From: Burkholderiales bacterium
GTDB lineage: Bacteria; Pseudomonadota; Gammaproteobacteria; Burkholderiales; Burkholderiaceae_C
Direction of reading: 5' to 3'
DNA length: 64,000 nt
NCBI GenBank assembly: GCA_016223165.1
Contig: JACRPO010000001.1
Coordinates: 331,975-395,974 of the forward strand
The position numbers were made by a program, and so were the translations under genes. Below the pieces are notes generated by a model. The model had not been told where the DNA came from. It was given only the letters and a program-made list of their open reading frames with translations, and did not search any database. Positions 47,085 through 56,102 of the stretch are shown one piece after another; position 1 is the first letter of the stretch, and each line of letters starts with the position of its first letter.

Positions 47085-47735
47085 TCAGGCGGCTGAGGTG
47101 CGGTCGCGCAGTGCGGGCACGAAGCGGGGTGTGCGCGCGGTGTAGGCGTCGAACTCGGCGCCGAAGCGTTTGCGCATCTCGCGTTCCTCGGTGACAGCCA
47201 GACGGCCGTACATGGCCACCAGGATCGGGAACATCGCGAGCGTCAGCAGCGTGGGCCACTGCAGCAGGAAGCCCAGCAGGATCATCACGAAAGCGACGTA
47301 CTGGGGGTGGCGGATGCGGGCGTAGGGCCCGGTCGTCGCCAACCTGTTGGCGCGCTGGGCCTGGTACAGCACGTTCCAGGCCGCCGACAGCAGATAGAAG
47401 CCGAGACCGAGGAAGGCGTAGCTGGCGATATGCAGCACGCCGAAGTGCGGATCGCCTTTCTCGCCGAGCAGCGTCGACCAGAGATGCCCGGTGTTGTGCG
47501 ACATCAGGTCCAGGCTGGGGTACTTCGTCTGCAGCCAGCCCGACATCAGGTAGATGGTGAGCGGGAAGCCATACATCTCGACGAACAGTGCGACGACGAA
47601 AGCCGCGAAGGCCCCGAAGGTGCGCCAGTCACGGCCGGTCTGCGGCTTGAAGAAGCTGAAGGCGAACATCAGGAAGATGGCCGAATTGAGGATGACCAGC
47701 ATCCACAGCCCATAGCCGGGTTGATCGTGACTCAT
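47085..47735 (-). CDS. Isoprenylcysteine carboxyl methyltransferase-family membrane protein
   Basis: The 216-residue protein has several membrane helices. The C-terminal half carries the ICMT/PEMT-type motif [19 protein letters not shown] and [20 protein letters not shown], a SAM-binding signature of this family. Prokaryotic members often lie in heavy-metal clusters. ATG 47735 with GAGAGG upstream is preferred to an upstream frame. The substrate is unknown (phospholipid or other). Confidence 0.82.
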   Translation of the reverse strand: MSHDQPGYGLWMLVILNSAIFLMFAFSFFKPQTGRDWRTFGAFAAFVVALFVEMYGFPLTIYLMSGWLQTKYPSLDLMSHNTGHLWSTLLGEKGDPHFGVLHIASYAFLGLGFYLLSAAWNVLYQAQRANRLATTGPYARIRHPQYVAFVMILLGFLLQWPTLLTLAMFPILVAMYGRLAVTEEREMRKRFGAEFDAYTARTPRFVPALRDRTSAA

Positions 47736-47900
47736 CGGCAGCCTCTCAGTGGTGGTGGCGCGTCGTTCGGGCGCGCCGGTCGGACGTACCCGTGACGCCG
47801 GCGCGGTCGTCCGACGATCCCTTGTCATCGTCCTGTGCGGCTCTCGGTTCGGCCCGGTGAATCGACGGCTTCGGCCGGCGTTTCCGGGCTCGTTCGAGGT

Positions 47901-48326
47901 TCACTTGCCTGGCGCAGCAGGTGACATGGGCATGCGGTCCATCATCATTTGCATCATCGACTGCATCATGTCCATGCGCTTCTCCATCATCTGCTGGCGC
48001 GCTGCAGGGTTGGCCGGCGCCTTGCCCGATGCCATGCCCCCCATCATCGACATGCCTTCCTGCATGAGCTTCATGTGCTCGGCCATCAGGGCCTCGCGCT
48101 CAGCCGGGGTCTTCGCGCCGGCCATCTTCTCGTGCATCGCCTGCATGGCCTTCATGTGCTTGTCCATCATCGCCATGTCCGGCATGCCCGCTGCTTTGCC
48201 GGCGGCCGGGCCGGGCATCGCCGTGGAAGCGGCACCCGCGGGTTGAGGGGCCTTGTCCTGCGCGAACGAGGCGGTTGACGCGATGGCGAGCGTCGCGACA
48301 GCGGCGAGGGTGCGGAAACGGAACAT
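47901..48326 (-). CDS. Met-rich periplasmic protein (Spy/CpxP-like, probable copper buffer)
   Basis: The 141-residue protein has a signal peptide (MFRFRTLAAVATLAIASTAS). The mature part is extremely rich in Met (for example MPDMAMMDKHMKAMQAMHEK and MMEKRMDMMQSMMQMMMDRM), fitting Cu(I) binding by thioethers. The helical layout resembles Spy/CpxP. GGAGG precedes the ATG. A MerR-type operator-like element lies about 100 bp upstream. It probably buffers periplasmic copper. Confidence 0.75.
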   Translation of the reverse strand: MFRFRTLAAVATLAIASTASFAQDKAPQPAGAASTAMPGPAAGKAAGMPDMAMMDKHMKAMQAMHEKMAGAKTPAEREALMAEHMKLMQEGMSMMGGMASGKAPANPAARQQMMEKRMDMMQSMMQMMMDRMPMSPAAPGK

Positions 48327-48425
48327 GGAAGCCTCCAGTGGAAGTGAAAACGATGGGTCGGGCGGTGGCCGGCCCTGCAGCCGGTCGGGGGGAGTGACGC
48401 CGCGATCTGCGGTCCGACTGTGCGG

Positions 48426-48448
48426 TCCGTCGTCGGCTACGGAGTCAA
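48426..48448 (-). promoter_or_regulatory. mer-operator-like element upstream of the Met-rich gene
   Basis: On the minus strand TTGACT (48448-48443) overlaps the imperfect 18-bp dyad TCCGTAGCCGACGACGGA (48443-48426), the same geometry as the mer operator in which TTGACT runs into TCCGTAC and ends in ACGGA. The spot where a -10 would stand (GCACAG) is poor. A MerR-family gene lies about 650 bp away. Activity and regulator are inferred. Confidence 0.35.
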
Positions 48449-48523
48449 CGGGTCGGCGCCGCGCGGCGGGCCGTCGGCGAGGAACGCGTTGATGCGTCCG
48501 TCGCCGCGCCTGAGGGGCGTGCG

Positions 48524-48961
48524 CTAAAGCGCGAGCCGGGAGAACTGCACCCGCGGAGGGGGCGAGGGCCGTGGAGCCGCGGCAAGGACGGCGCGGACCA
48601 GGGCGGCCGGCGCCACGCGCAAGGTGGCTTGCGCGTAGATTGGGAAAGCCACGGCCTGCAGATCAGGTGTGTCCGGCTTGGGCAGCTGTTTCAGCAGGGT
48701 CCGCGAAGACTCGTCGCAGGCTTTCAGGCAGGGTGCCTTGTCGGGGTGCTCGTTCTGCCGTGCTTGACCCACCGCATGGGGACGGACGGCGACCTTCGCC
48801 GCGTACTCCGCCTGCGAAGCGTGCGGGCCGCCAGGCGCCGGTTCGCCGCGAGGCTCCGTCAGACAGGCATTCACCACGCCCGACAACAGCGCGAACATCC
48901 ACACGAGCAGCATCGTGAAGGCGATGCGGCGCTTGCGGTGACGGCTGGCGGTCAAGGTCAT
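48524..48961 (-). CDS. Small secreted Cys protein, paralog 2 of 3, head of minus-strand train
   Basis: The 145-residue protein has a hydrophobic segment RIAFTMLLVWMFALLSGVVN, then AC. The middle is polar, followed by PCLKACDESS and a C-terminus QFSRLAL. It shares with the genes at 13652 and 56103 the LL-x-W-x-F helix, the Cys after it, C-x3-C followed by Ser, and terminal RLAL. It is the first gene of the minus-strand train that runs through the Met-rich protein and the CPD ATPase to 31.5 kb. An FNR-type box lies 74-87 bp upstream. Confidence 0.68.
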   Translation of the reverse strand: MTLTASRHRKRRIAFTMLLVWMFALLSGVVNACLTEPRGEPAPGGPHASQAEYAAKVAVRPHAVGQARQNEHPDKAPCLKACDESSRTLLKQLPKPDTPDLQAVAFPIYAQATLRVAPAALVRAVLAAAPRPSPPPRVQFSRLAL

Positions 48962-49006
48962 GTTCAGGTTGGCACGTCCGAAGATTCGCAGAACTCGTGG
49001 GCGGAA

Positions 49007-49048
49007 GTCTCATCCGTTGTTGCATCGGAAAGGTTGATCGTCGTCAAT
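49007..49048 (-). promoter_or_regulatory. FNR/ANR-type box for the minus-strand train
   Basis: TTGATCGTCGTCAA (49035-49048 on the plus strand) matches nine of ten defined FNR positions. Read towards the paralog 2 gene, a weak -10 like AGACTT (49012-49007) starts 36 nt from the box start, as at the two sister promoters. The box lies between this gene and the divergent MerR gene and could also influence the latter. The -10 is poor, so this is the weakest of the three. Confidence 0.5.
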
Positions 49049-49092
49049 CCAGCTCTGGGGTCAACTACGGAATCCGGTCGTAGCATTGCGCC

Positions 49093-49539
49093 ATGAGAAA
49101 GCGCTTGCCCGGCAAGCCGGGGCCTTTGGAGGTGCCTTGTCCATTGACCATTGGCCGGCTCGCCAGGGCGGCCGGAGTCGGTGTGGAGACCGTGCGCTAC
49201 TACCAGTCGCGCGGGCTACTCCGCGTGCCAGTGGCGAACGGTGGCTTCCGCATCTATCCCGCTGCGACGGTCCACCGCATTGCCTTCATCAAGCGTGCGC
49301 AGGTGCTGGGCTTCACGCTGGACGAGGTGCGCAGCCTGCTGGACCTGGAGGACGGTCGCAACCGACGCGCGATCCAGTCGGTGGCGCAGGCGCGTCTTGA
49401 TCAGATCGAGAACAAGCTCTCCGACCTGCAGCGCATGCGAGGTGCGCTGTCCGACCTGCTGCATCGCTGCAAGCAGACCGGGCCAGCGCAAGCCTGCCCG
49501 ATCATCGAGACGCTGGCCGGTGGAAGTTCACCCGCGTGA
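49093..49539 (+). CDS. MerR-family metal regulator lacking the first Hg-ligand Cys
   Basis: The 148-residue protein has an N-terminal HTH (LTIGRLARAAGVGVETVRYY), a coiled-coil dimer helix and a C-terminal metal loop HRCKQTGPAQACPIIETL with C-x8-C spacing as in MerR proper. In the dimer helix, the LEDGTHC segment of Tn501 MerR reads LEDGRNR, so the ligand at the position of C82 is Arg. It may bind Cu(I) or another ion with two Cys from one loop. The start at 49093 lacks a good SD; GTG 49132 is possible. It is divergent from the paralog 2 gene. Confidence 0.82.
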   Translation: MRKRLPGKPGPLEVPCPLTIGRLARAAGVGVETVRYYQSRGLLRVPVANGGFRIYPAATVHRIAFIKRAQVLGFTLDEVRSLLDLEDGRNRRAIQSVAQARLDQIENKLSDLQRMRGALSDLLHRCKQTGPAQACPIIETLAGGSSPA

Positions 49540-49574
49540 CGGCGGGCCAACCACACAACTGGCCGATCCGTCAC
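49536..49574. terminator. Inverted repeat between convergent MerR and CusA genes
   Basis: GTGACGG (49536-49542) pairs with CCGTCAC (49568-49574), and inside it GGCCA pairs with TGGCC, leaving a loop rich in A and C. The hairpin begins in the MerR stop codon. There is no T-run, so a bidirectional terminator is only a suggestion from the position between convergent genes. Confidence 0.3.
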
Positions 49575-49675
49575 AGCCGCTTCGCACGCACCAGCGGCAC
49601 GCCCGAAACGTTCACAACGGATGCTGGGTTCGCCGGACCGATTCGCTGCGCCCCAAACGGGGCCGCCGGCTTCGA

Positions 49676-52600
49676 TCAATCCCCGACGGCAGGTTGTGCC
49701 GTCGCGACGAGCGCGGCGGCTTTGCGGGACTCGCGGCGCAGCTGCCACTGCTTGACCAGGGCATAGAGCGCCGGAATGACAGCCAGCGTAAGCACGGTCG
49801 ACGAGATCATGCCGCCGACCATCGGTGCGGCGATGCGGCTCATCACCTCGGAGCCGGTGCCCGTGCCCCACATGATCGGCAGCAGGCCGGCCATGATCGC
49901 CACCACGGTCATCATCTTGGGGCGCACGCGCTCGACGGCGCCCTCCATCACGGCCGCATAGAGCTCCGCGGCTCCGGGCGCGCGGCCTTCCTGCCGGCAA
50001 CGCTTCTGCGCTGTGGCCCAGGCGTGGTCGAGATAGATCAGCATCACGACGCCGGTCTCGGCGGCCACGCCGGCCAGCGCGATGAAACCGACGGCCACCG
50101 CGACCGACAGGTTGTAGTCGAGCAGCCACATCAGCCAGACACCGCCGACGAGCGCGAACGGCACCGACAGCATCACGATGAAGGTCTCGGTGAGGCGCCT
50201 GAAGTTCAGGTAGAGCAGCAGGAAGATGATGAGCAGCGTCACCGGGACGACGATCTTCATCTTCTCGATCGCGCGCTCCATGTATTCGAACTGGCCGCTC
50301 CACGTGACGTAGTACCCGGAGGGGAACTTGACCTGCTCGGCCACCGCCTTGCGCGCGTCGGCCACGTAGGAGCCGATGTCACGGCCACGGATGTCGACGA
50401 AGATGTAGGCCGACAGCAAGGCGTTCTCGGTGCGGATGCCGGGCGCGCCGCGCCCGACCTGGACCTTGGCCACCTGGCCGAGTGGCACCATCGCGCCGCC
50501 CATGATGGGCACCAGCACCTCGCGCTCGATCTGCTCCGGGTGGCTGCGCAGCTCACGCGGGTAGCGCACCGTGACGCCGAAGCGCTCGCGCCCTTCGACG
50601 GTGGTGGTCACCATCTCGCCGCCGAGCGCGGTGCCGATGACTTCCTGCAGTTCGCCCACCGACAGCCCGTAGCGGGCCAGTTGCGCGCGGTCGGGCACGA
50701 TGTTGAGGTAGCTGCCGCCGGTGAGGCGCTCGGCGAACGCAGAGGTCGTTCCGGGCACCTGCTTGAGCACCGCCTCGATCTCCTTGGCGAGCCTTTCCAT
50801 CTCGCCCAGGTCCTTGCCGAAGACCTTGATGCCGATCGGCGTGCGGATGCCGGTGGACAGCATGTCGATGCGCGCCTTGATCGGCATCGTCCAGGCGTTG
50901 GAGACGCCGGGGAACTGCAGCGCCTTGTCCATCTCGGCGATGAGCTTGTCGGTGGTCATGCCAGGGCGCCATTCGGACTCGGGTTTGAGGTTGATCACGG
51001 TCTCGAACATCTCGATCGGTGCCGGGTCGGTGGCGGTGTTGGCGCGCCCGGCCTTGCCGTAGACCGAGGCCACCTCGGGAAAACTCCTGATGATCTTGTC
51101 CTGCGTCTGCAGGACCTCGGCCGCCTTGGTGATCGACATGCCCGGCAGCGAGGCCGGCATGTAGAGCAGCGTTCCTTCGTTGAGCGTCGGCATGAACTCG
51201 CTGCCGAGCCTGGAGGCCGGGTAGTACGACACCGCCAGCACCAGCAGCGCCAGCACGATGGTGCCGAGCTTCCACCGCATCACGCCCGCAATGAGCGGCC
51301 GGTACATCCAGATGAGGAATCGGTTCACCGGGTTGCGGGCCTCGGGCAGGATGCGCCCGCGCACGAACAGCATCATCAGCACCGGCACCAGCGTCACCGA
51401 CAGCAGCGCCGCTCCGGCCATCGCGAAGGTCTTGGTGTAGGCCAGCGGCGAGAACAGTCGCCCCTCCTGCGATTCGAGCGTGAAGACCGGCAGGAACGAG
51501 ACGGTGATGATGAGCAGCGAGAAGAAGAGGGCCGGTCCCACCTCCTTGCAGGCCGCGAGCATGGCCTCGGCGCGCTCGCCGACGGTGTGCTCGGGCTTCA
51601 AGCGTTCGATGTGCTTGTGCGCGTTTTCGATCATCACGATCGCCGCGTCGACCATCGCGCCGATGGCGATGGCGATGCCGCCCAGGCTCATCAGGTTGGA
51701 ATTCATGCCCAGCAGCCGCATCGCGCTGAAGGCGATCAGCACGCCCACCGGCAGCATCACGATCGCCACCAGCGCCGATCGCACATGCAGCAGAAAGACC
51801 ACGCAGACCGCGGCGACGATCAGGCTCTCTTCGATCAGCGTGCGCTTGAGCGTGTCGATGGCGCGATGGATGAGGTCCGAGCGGTCGTAGACGGCTTCGA
51901 TGCGCACGCCTTGCGGAAGGCCGGCCGAGATCTCGGTGATCCGGGTCTTCAGGTTGTGGATGACCTCCAGCGCGTTCTGGCCGTAGCGCGCCATCGCGAT
52001 CGCCGAGACCACTTCGCCTTCGCCGTTGAGTTCGGAGAGGCCTCGCCGCTCGTCGGGGGCCAGCTCGACGCGGCCAATGTCGCCCACCAGCACCGCGGTG
52101 CCGCCATCGGCCTTGACCACCAGCGATTCGATGTCGGCCTTGTTGCGCAGGTAGCCTTGGCCGCGCACCATGAACTCCGTCTCGGCCATCTCGACCACGC
52201 GCCCGCCGACGTCGCGGTTGGAGTCGCGGATGACCTGCGCCACCCGCATCAACGGGATGCCGTAGGTGCGCAGCTTCAGCGGGTCGACGGTGACCTGGTA
52301 GGTCTGCACGAAGCCGCCCAGTGATGCCACCTCGGCCACGCCTTGCGCCTTGGTGAGCTGGTAGCGGACGTACCAGTCCTGGATCGTGCGCAGCTCGGCC
52401 AGCGTGCGGTTCTTGGCCAGCAGCGCGTATTGGTAGACCCAACCGACGCCGGTGGCATCGGGCCCCAGCGACGGCGAGACGCCGCGCGGCAACCGGCCGG
52501 CGGCGAAGTTCAGGTACTCGAGCACGCGGCTGCGCGCCCAGTAGATGTCGGTGCCGTCCTCGAAGATGATGTAGACGAACGAGGCGCCGAAGAACGAGAA

Positions 52601-52852
52601 GCCGCGCACGACCTTCGACTTGGGCACCGCGAGCATGGCAGTGGTCAGCGGATAGGTGACCTGGTCTTCGACGACCTGCGGTGCCTGGCCGGGGTACTCG
52701 GTGTAGACGATGACCTGCACGTCCGACAGGTCGGGCAGGGCGTCCAGCGGGGTCCGCATCACGGCGACCACCCCGCCGATGACGATGAACAAGGTCGCCA
52801 GCAGCACGAGGAAGGGGTTGCGCCCCGACCACTGGATGATGTTGTTGAGCAT
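49676..52852 (-). CDS. cusA: CusA-type RND heavy-metal efflux pump
   Basis: The 1058-residue protein is an RND pump of the HME group. It has twelve membrane helices in two halves, a large periplasmic loop in each, proton-relay helices (IAIGAMVDAAIVMIENAHKH) and FMPTLNEGTLLYMPASLPGM containing the Met cluster used by CusA for Cu(I)/Ag(I). It drives monovalent metal through the CusB/CusC channel. It follows CusB by 12 bp. Confidence 0.95.
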   Translation of the reverse strand: MLNNIIQWSGRNPFLVLLATLFIVIGGVVAVMRTPLDALPDLSDVQVIVYTEYPGQAPQVVEDQVTYPLTTAMLAVPKSKVVRGFSFFGASFVYIIFEDGTDIYWARSRVLEYLNFAAGRLPRGVSPSLGPDATGVGWVYQYALLAKNRTLAELRTIQDWYVRYQLTKAQGVAEVASLGGFVQTYQVTVDPLKLRTYGIPLMRVAQVIRDSNRDVGGRVVEMAETEFMVRGQGYLRNKADIESLVVKADGGTAVLVGDIGRVELAPDERRGLSELNGEGEVVSAIAMARYGQNALEVIHNLKTRITEISAGLPQGVRIEAVYDRSDLIHRAIDTLKRTLIEESLIVAAVCVVFLLHVRSALVAIVMLPVGVLIAFSAMRLLGMNSNLMSLGGIAIAIGAMVDAAIVMIENAHKHIERLKPEHTVGERAEAMLAACKEVGPALFFSLLIITVSFLPVFTLESQEGRLFSPLAYTKTFAMAGAALLSVTLVPVLMMLFVRGRILPEARNPVNRFLIWMYRPLIAGVMRWKLGTIVLALLVLAVSYYPASRLGSEFMPTLNEGTLLYMPASLPGMSITKAAEVLQTQDKIIRSFPEVASVYGKAGRANTATDPAPIEMFETVINLKPESEWRPGMTTDKLIAEMDKALQFPGVSNAWTMPIKARIDMLSTGIRTPIGIKVFGKDLGEMERLAKEIEAVLKQVPGTTSAFAERLTGGSYLNIVPDRAQLARYGLSVGELQEVIGTALGGEMVTTTVEGRERFGVTVRYPRELRSHPEQIEREVLVPIMGGAMVPLGQVAKVQVGRGAPGIRTENALLSAYIFVDIRGRDIGSYVADARKAVAEQVKFPSGYYVTWSGQFEYMERAIEKMKIVVPVTLLIIFLLLYLNFRRLTETFIVMLSVPFALVGGVWLMWLLDYNLSVAVAVGFIALAGVAAETGVVMLIYLDHAWATAQKRCRQEGRAPGAAELYAAVMEGAVERVRPKMMTVVAIMAGLLPIMWGTGTGSEVMSRIAAPMVGGMISSTVLTLAVIPALYALVKQWQLRRESRKAAALVATAQPAVGD

Positions 52853-52864
52853 GGTGAGCCTCGC

Positions 52865-54511
52865 TCAGTGGCCGCTGTGGGTGGTGCCCGGCGGCTTGGC
52901 CGCCGGCGTTGCGGTCGTGGCGGGGTTCGCGGGTGCGGCAGCGATCGAGGTCAGGACATATTCGCCGCTTTGCCGTTCGACGAACTCGACGCTCACGCGC
53001 TGCCCGGTCTTCAGGCCGGCGAGCATCGAAGCGTTCGCGGTCTTGAAGTCCATCGTCATCGCGGGCCACTTGAGTGTCGGCACCGGGCCGTGGTTCAAGC
53101 TCACGGTGCCGGCGGTCGGGTCGACGCCCTCGACGACACCTTCGGCGCGGTGGCCCACCGGGTTGGCGCGCGTCGCCGCAGCGTCGCCGGGCGGAGGCTC
53201 GCTGCCCTTGGCCGGGCTGCCGTGGCCGGAATGCCCACCCAAGCCGCCGATCGCCGCCTTCAGGTTGCTCTCGGCGTCGATCAGGAAGTTGGCTGCCACC
53301 ACCACCTGCTCGCCCTCCTTCACGCCGCGCGTCACCTCGATGTAGGCGTCCCCGCGCAGGCCGAGCTCGACCTCGCGCGGCTCGAAGCGGCCTTCCTGGC
53401 GTTGCACCAGCACCAGGCGCCGCGTGCCGCTGTCGATGACGGCCGAATCGGGCACCGTCAACACCGGCTTGTTTGTACCTACGGGCATTTCGACCTGCGC
53501 GAACATCGCCGGCTTGAGCTGCTGGCGCGGGTTGGGCAGCTCGATGCGCACCGGGATCGTTCGCGTCTCGGCCTTCATCGTCGGATAGATGTAGGTGATG
53601 CGCCCTTGCAGCACCTGGCCCGGATAGGCGCTGAGCTTGACGCCGGCCTGGGTGCCGAGCTTGACGGCGGCGATGTCGCGCTCGAAGACATCGGCCACCA
53701 CCCAGACCGCCGACAGATCGGTGACCTGGTACAGCCCCTCACCGGGCATGAAGCGCATGCCTTGCAGCGCCTTCTTCTCGGTGACGATGCCCGAGACCGG
53801 CGAGCGGAAGGTCACCGTTCGGCTCACCTCACCGCTGCCGACCAGCGCCTGAATCTGCTCGGCCGAGAGGTCCCAGTTGCGCAGCCGCATCAGGCTGGAC
53901 TGCGCGAGTTGCTTCATGCTGCTTTGCGCCTCGGGCCCGGCGTCCTTCATGGCCAGCATGCCTTGCATGGCGACGAGGTACTCGCGCTGAGCCGAGAAGA
54001 GCTCGGGGCTGTAGACCTCGAACAGCGCCTGGCCCTTGCTCACCGGCTGGCCGGTGACGTTGACGTGCAGCCGCTCGACATAGCCTTCGAACTTGGGCGC
54101 GATGGCGAACATGCGCCGCTCGTCGGGCTCGACGCGGCCCGCGGCGCGCAGCGTCTTGCCGAGCGCGCGCAGGGCGGCGGCCTCGGTGCGAACGCCGAGT
54201 TTCTGCACCTTGTCGGTCGTCATGCGGATCTGCGGCGTGCCTGCCGGGCCGGCCGCGGTTTCCTCGTCTTCGTAGACCGCGATGTAGTCCATGCCCATCG
54301 GGTCTTTCTTCGGCGTGGACGAGGTGTCCGGCAGGCCCATCGGGTTGCGGTAGTACAGCAGCTTGCGCGGCTGGGATGCCGCGGCGGAAGCCGAGGGGGC
54401 CGCCGCGATGGCGCCATGAACGGCAGATGAACGCGAGCCGAACCAGTACCCGGCGCCGCCGACGGCGCCAAGCGACAACACGGCAAGAAGGATCGTGGTC
54501 GTGGTCTTCAA
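52865..54511 (-). CDS. cusB: CusB adaptor fused to a C-terminal CusF domain
   Basis: The 548-residue protein starts with TTG overlapping the CusC stop, with GGGAG upstream. N-terminal anchor, then a heavy-metal-binding segment (LLYYRNPMGLPDTSSTPKKD, PMGMDYIAVY), then the membrane-fusion barrel/lipoyl/hairpin domains (GYVERLHVNVTGQPVSKGQA, YPGQVLQGRITYIYPTM). After a linker comes a CusF-like domain (about 465-530) with KWPAMTMDF. The fusion ties the metal chaperone to the adaptor, so no separate delivery protein is needed. It links CusA to the outer-membrane channel. Confidence 0.92.
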   Translation of the reverse strand: MKTTTTILLAVLSLGAVGGAGYWFGSRSSAVHGAIAAAPSASAAASQPRKLLYYRNPMGLPDTSSTPKKDPMGMDYIAVYEDEETAAGPAGTPQIRMTTDKVQKLGVRTEAAALRALGKTLRAAGRVEPDERRMFAIAPKFEGYVERLHVNVTGQPVSKGQALFEVYSPELFSAQREYLVAMQGMLAMKDAGPEAQSSMKQLAQSSLMRLRNWDLSAEQIQALVGSGEVSRTVTFRSPVSGIVTEKKALQGMRFMPGEGLYQVTDLSAVWVVADVFERDIAAVKLGTQAGVKLSAYPGQVLQGRITYIYPTMKAETRTIPVRIELPNPRQQLKPAMFAQVEMPVGTNKPVLTVPDSAVIDSGTRRLVLVQRQEGRFEPREVELGLRGDAYIEVTRGVKEGEQVVVAANFLIDAESNLKAAIGGLGGHSGHGSPAKGSEPPPGDAAATRANPVGHRAEGVVEGVDPTAGTVSLNHGPVPTLKWPAMTMDFKTANASMLAGLKTGQRVSVEFVERQSGEYVLTSIAAAPANPATTATPAAKPPGTTHSGH

Positions 54512-55866
54512 AGGTCTTCTCCCAGGATGCGCTCGATCTCGGCCAGCCGCAGCTGCACCTCGACCTGCGCCTTGAGCCGGTCTTGCTGCGCCTTGCGGAT
54601 CTGTCGCTGCGCGTCCAGCAGGGTCGCGAAGTCGACCTTGCCGGTCTCGTAGGCGGCCAGCGCCGAGCGCAGGCTCAACTCGGACTGCGGCAGCAGTTGC
54701 GTCGTGACCAGCGCCTCGCTGCGCTGCGCCGCCTCGATGGCGGCCAGGTTCATGCCCATCTCGCCCAGCAGCTGCCTGGCCAAGGCCTGTGAACGCGAAC
54801 GCGCCGCGCTCGCCATCGCCTCTGCTTCGCGCTCCTGCGAGCGGCGGGACTCCTGCTGCAAGGGGATGTTCATCTCCACCATCACGCCCCAGCTCGTGAT
54901 GCGCGAGCGCATCTGCGTCGGTGCGACGCCGACCTGGAAGTCGGGATAGCGGTTGCGCAGCGTCAGCTCGCGGTTCCTCTCGGCGCTGCGGATGCGGGCT
55001 TCCTCGGCGGCCAGGGCCGGGTTGCGGGCCAGCGCGCGGCGCGCCAGTTCTTCGGCGGCCGGCGGGTTGGCGGGCAGGGCACGCAGGCTCGCCGGATCGG
55101 CAAGCGCGGCGTCGGCTTCGCGGCCCAGCAGGGCATTGATGCGCGCGCGCATCTGCCGCTGTTCGCTGTCCAGTGCGATCAGCTCCGAGCGCATGGCGGT
55201 CTGTTCCACCTGGGCGCGGATGGCGTCCTGCTGCGCGACCAGCCCGCCGGCATAGCGTGCCTGGGCGATCTTCTCGAGCCCGGCGATCAACTCGAAGATC
55301 TCGCGCACCAGGCGCTGATTGCGCGCCGCCAGGTAGTACTGGGCGTAGGCGACCTTGATGCGTGCCGCCAGCTCGCTCCAGGTCGCCGCTGCATTGGCTT
55401 CGGCGCGCTGCGCGTCGGCCTCGGCGACCTCGCGGCGCAGTTCGCGCTTGCCCCAGGCAGGCAGCGGCTGCACGATGGTGTATTTCGTTTCGCCCACGCG
55501 CCACGGCAGTACGGACAATTGATTGCCGTTGCCGTAGTTGTTGATGTTGTCGAGCTCCACGCGCAGCATGGGGTCGGCCAGGGCACCTGCAGGCTGGATG
55601 CGCTCGCGCGCGGCGTCGGCCTCCTGGCGCATGGCGGCCAACTCCGGGCTCTGTGCGCGGGCGTGCTCCAGGAGGCTTTGCGCTGTGGAGCCAAGCGCTT
55701 CTTGCGATCGGGCGGGTATGGCCCAAGAGAGGCTCGCGGCGGCAACGACGATGCATGCGCAGATCGCGGTCGGCCGCCATGGAGCCAGCATTCGGACGAA
55801 GAGCCGCGCCCGTGGGCGCGATCCGGATCCACAGGCCTGCGAGTGCGTCATGCCCATGGCTCCCAT
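54508..55866 (-). CDS. cusC: CusC-type TolC-family outer-membrane channel
   Basis: The protein of about 452 residues (ATG 55866; 55851 and 55791 are alternatives) has a signal peptide around WRPTAICACIVVAAASLSWA. Two TolC repeats follow (LADPMLRVELDNINNYGNGN, PDFQVGVAPTQMRSRITSWG). It has no lipobox, in contrast to the 5934 channel. It is the first cus gene and overlaps cusB by four bases. Confidence 0.88.
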   Translation of the reverse strand: MGAMGMTHSQACGSGSRPRARLFVRMLAPWRPTAICACIVVAAASLSWAIPARSQEALGSTAQSLLEHARAQSPELAAMRQEADAARERIQPAGALADPMLRVELDNINNYGNGNQLSVLPWRVGETKYTIVQPLPAWGKRELRREVAEADAQRAEANAAATWSELAARIKVAYAQYYLAARNQRLVREIFELIAGLEKIAQARYAGGLVAQQDAIRAQVEQTAMRSELIALDSEQRQMRARINALLGREADAALADPASLRALPANPPAAEELARRALARNPALAAEEARIRSAERNRELTLRNRYPDFQVGVAPTQMRSRITSWGVMVEMNIPLQQESRRSQEREAEAMASAARSRSQALARQLLGEMGMNLAAIEAAQRSEALVTTQLLPQSELSLRSALAAYETGKVDFATLLDAQRQIRKAQQDRLKAQVEVQLRLAEIERILGEDL

Positions 55867-56102
55867 CGAGACAGGGTCAGGACAACAACGGTGTTCATGA
55901 AGCTGAGCTCCGAAGGAATGGGAGGTGACGATCGCCCGGTCACTCCGACCCGACGAGGTTTCGTCAAACGGTTGTCATCAAGGCGGCGCGTTGCGTCGCG
56001 CCTCGCGATGCAGATGAGCGCGTCACGCGAGGGCGCATCGCATGGCAGGCCTGTCGGCCCGAACACCCTGAGCCACCAGGCCGTAGCTCGTTTCCTCAGG
56101 CC

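Noticed and set aside
49053..49080. CTACG-N9-CGTAG dyad before the MerR gene as its operator
   Set aside because: No properly placed -35/-10 pair could be found around it in either direction, so I do not list it as a promoter.
49151..52324. Plus-strand frame of 1057 codons opposite cusA
   Set aside because: Antisense of a complete RND pump; no motifs and typical shadow composition.
55924..55978. Possible fourth CopR box upstream of cusC (ATGACAACCGTTTGAC on the minus strand, and a TGAC-N9-GTCA dyad at 55926)
   Set aside because: Half-site order or spacing differs from the three good boxes and no -10 lies 49 nt away.
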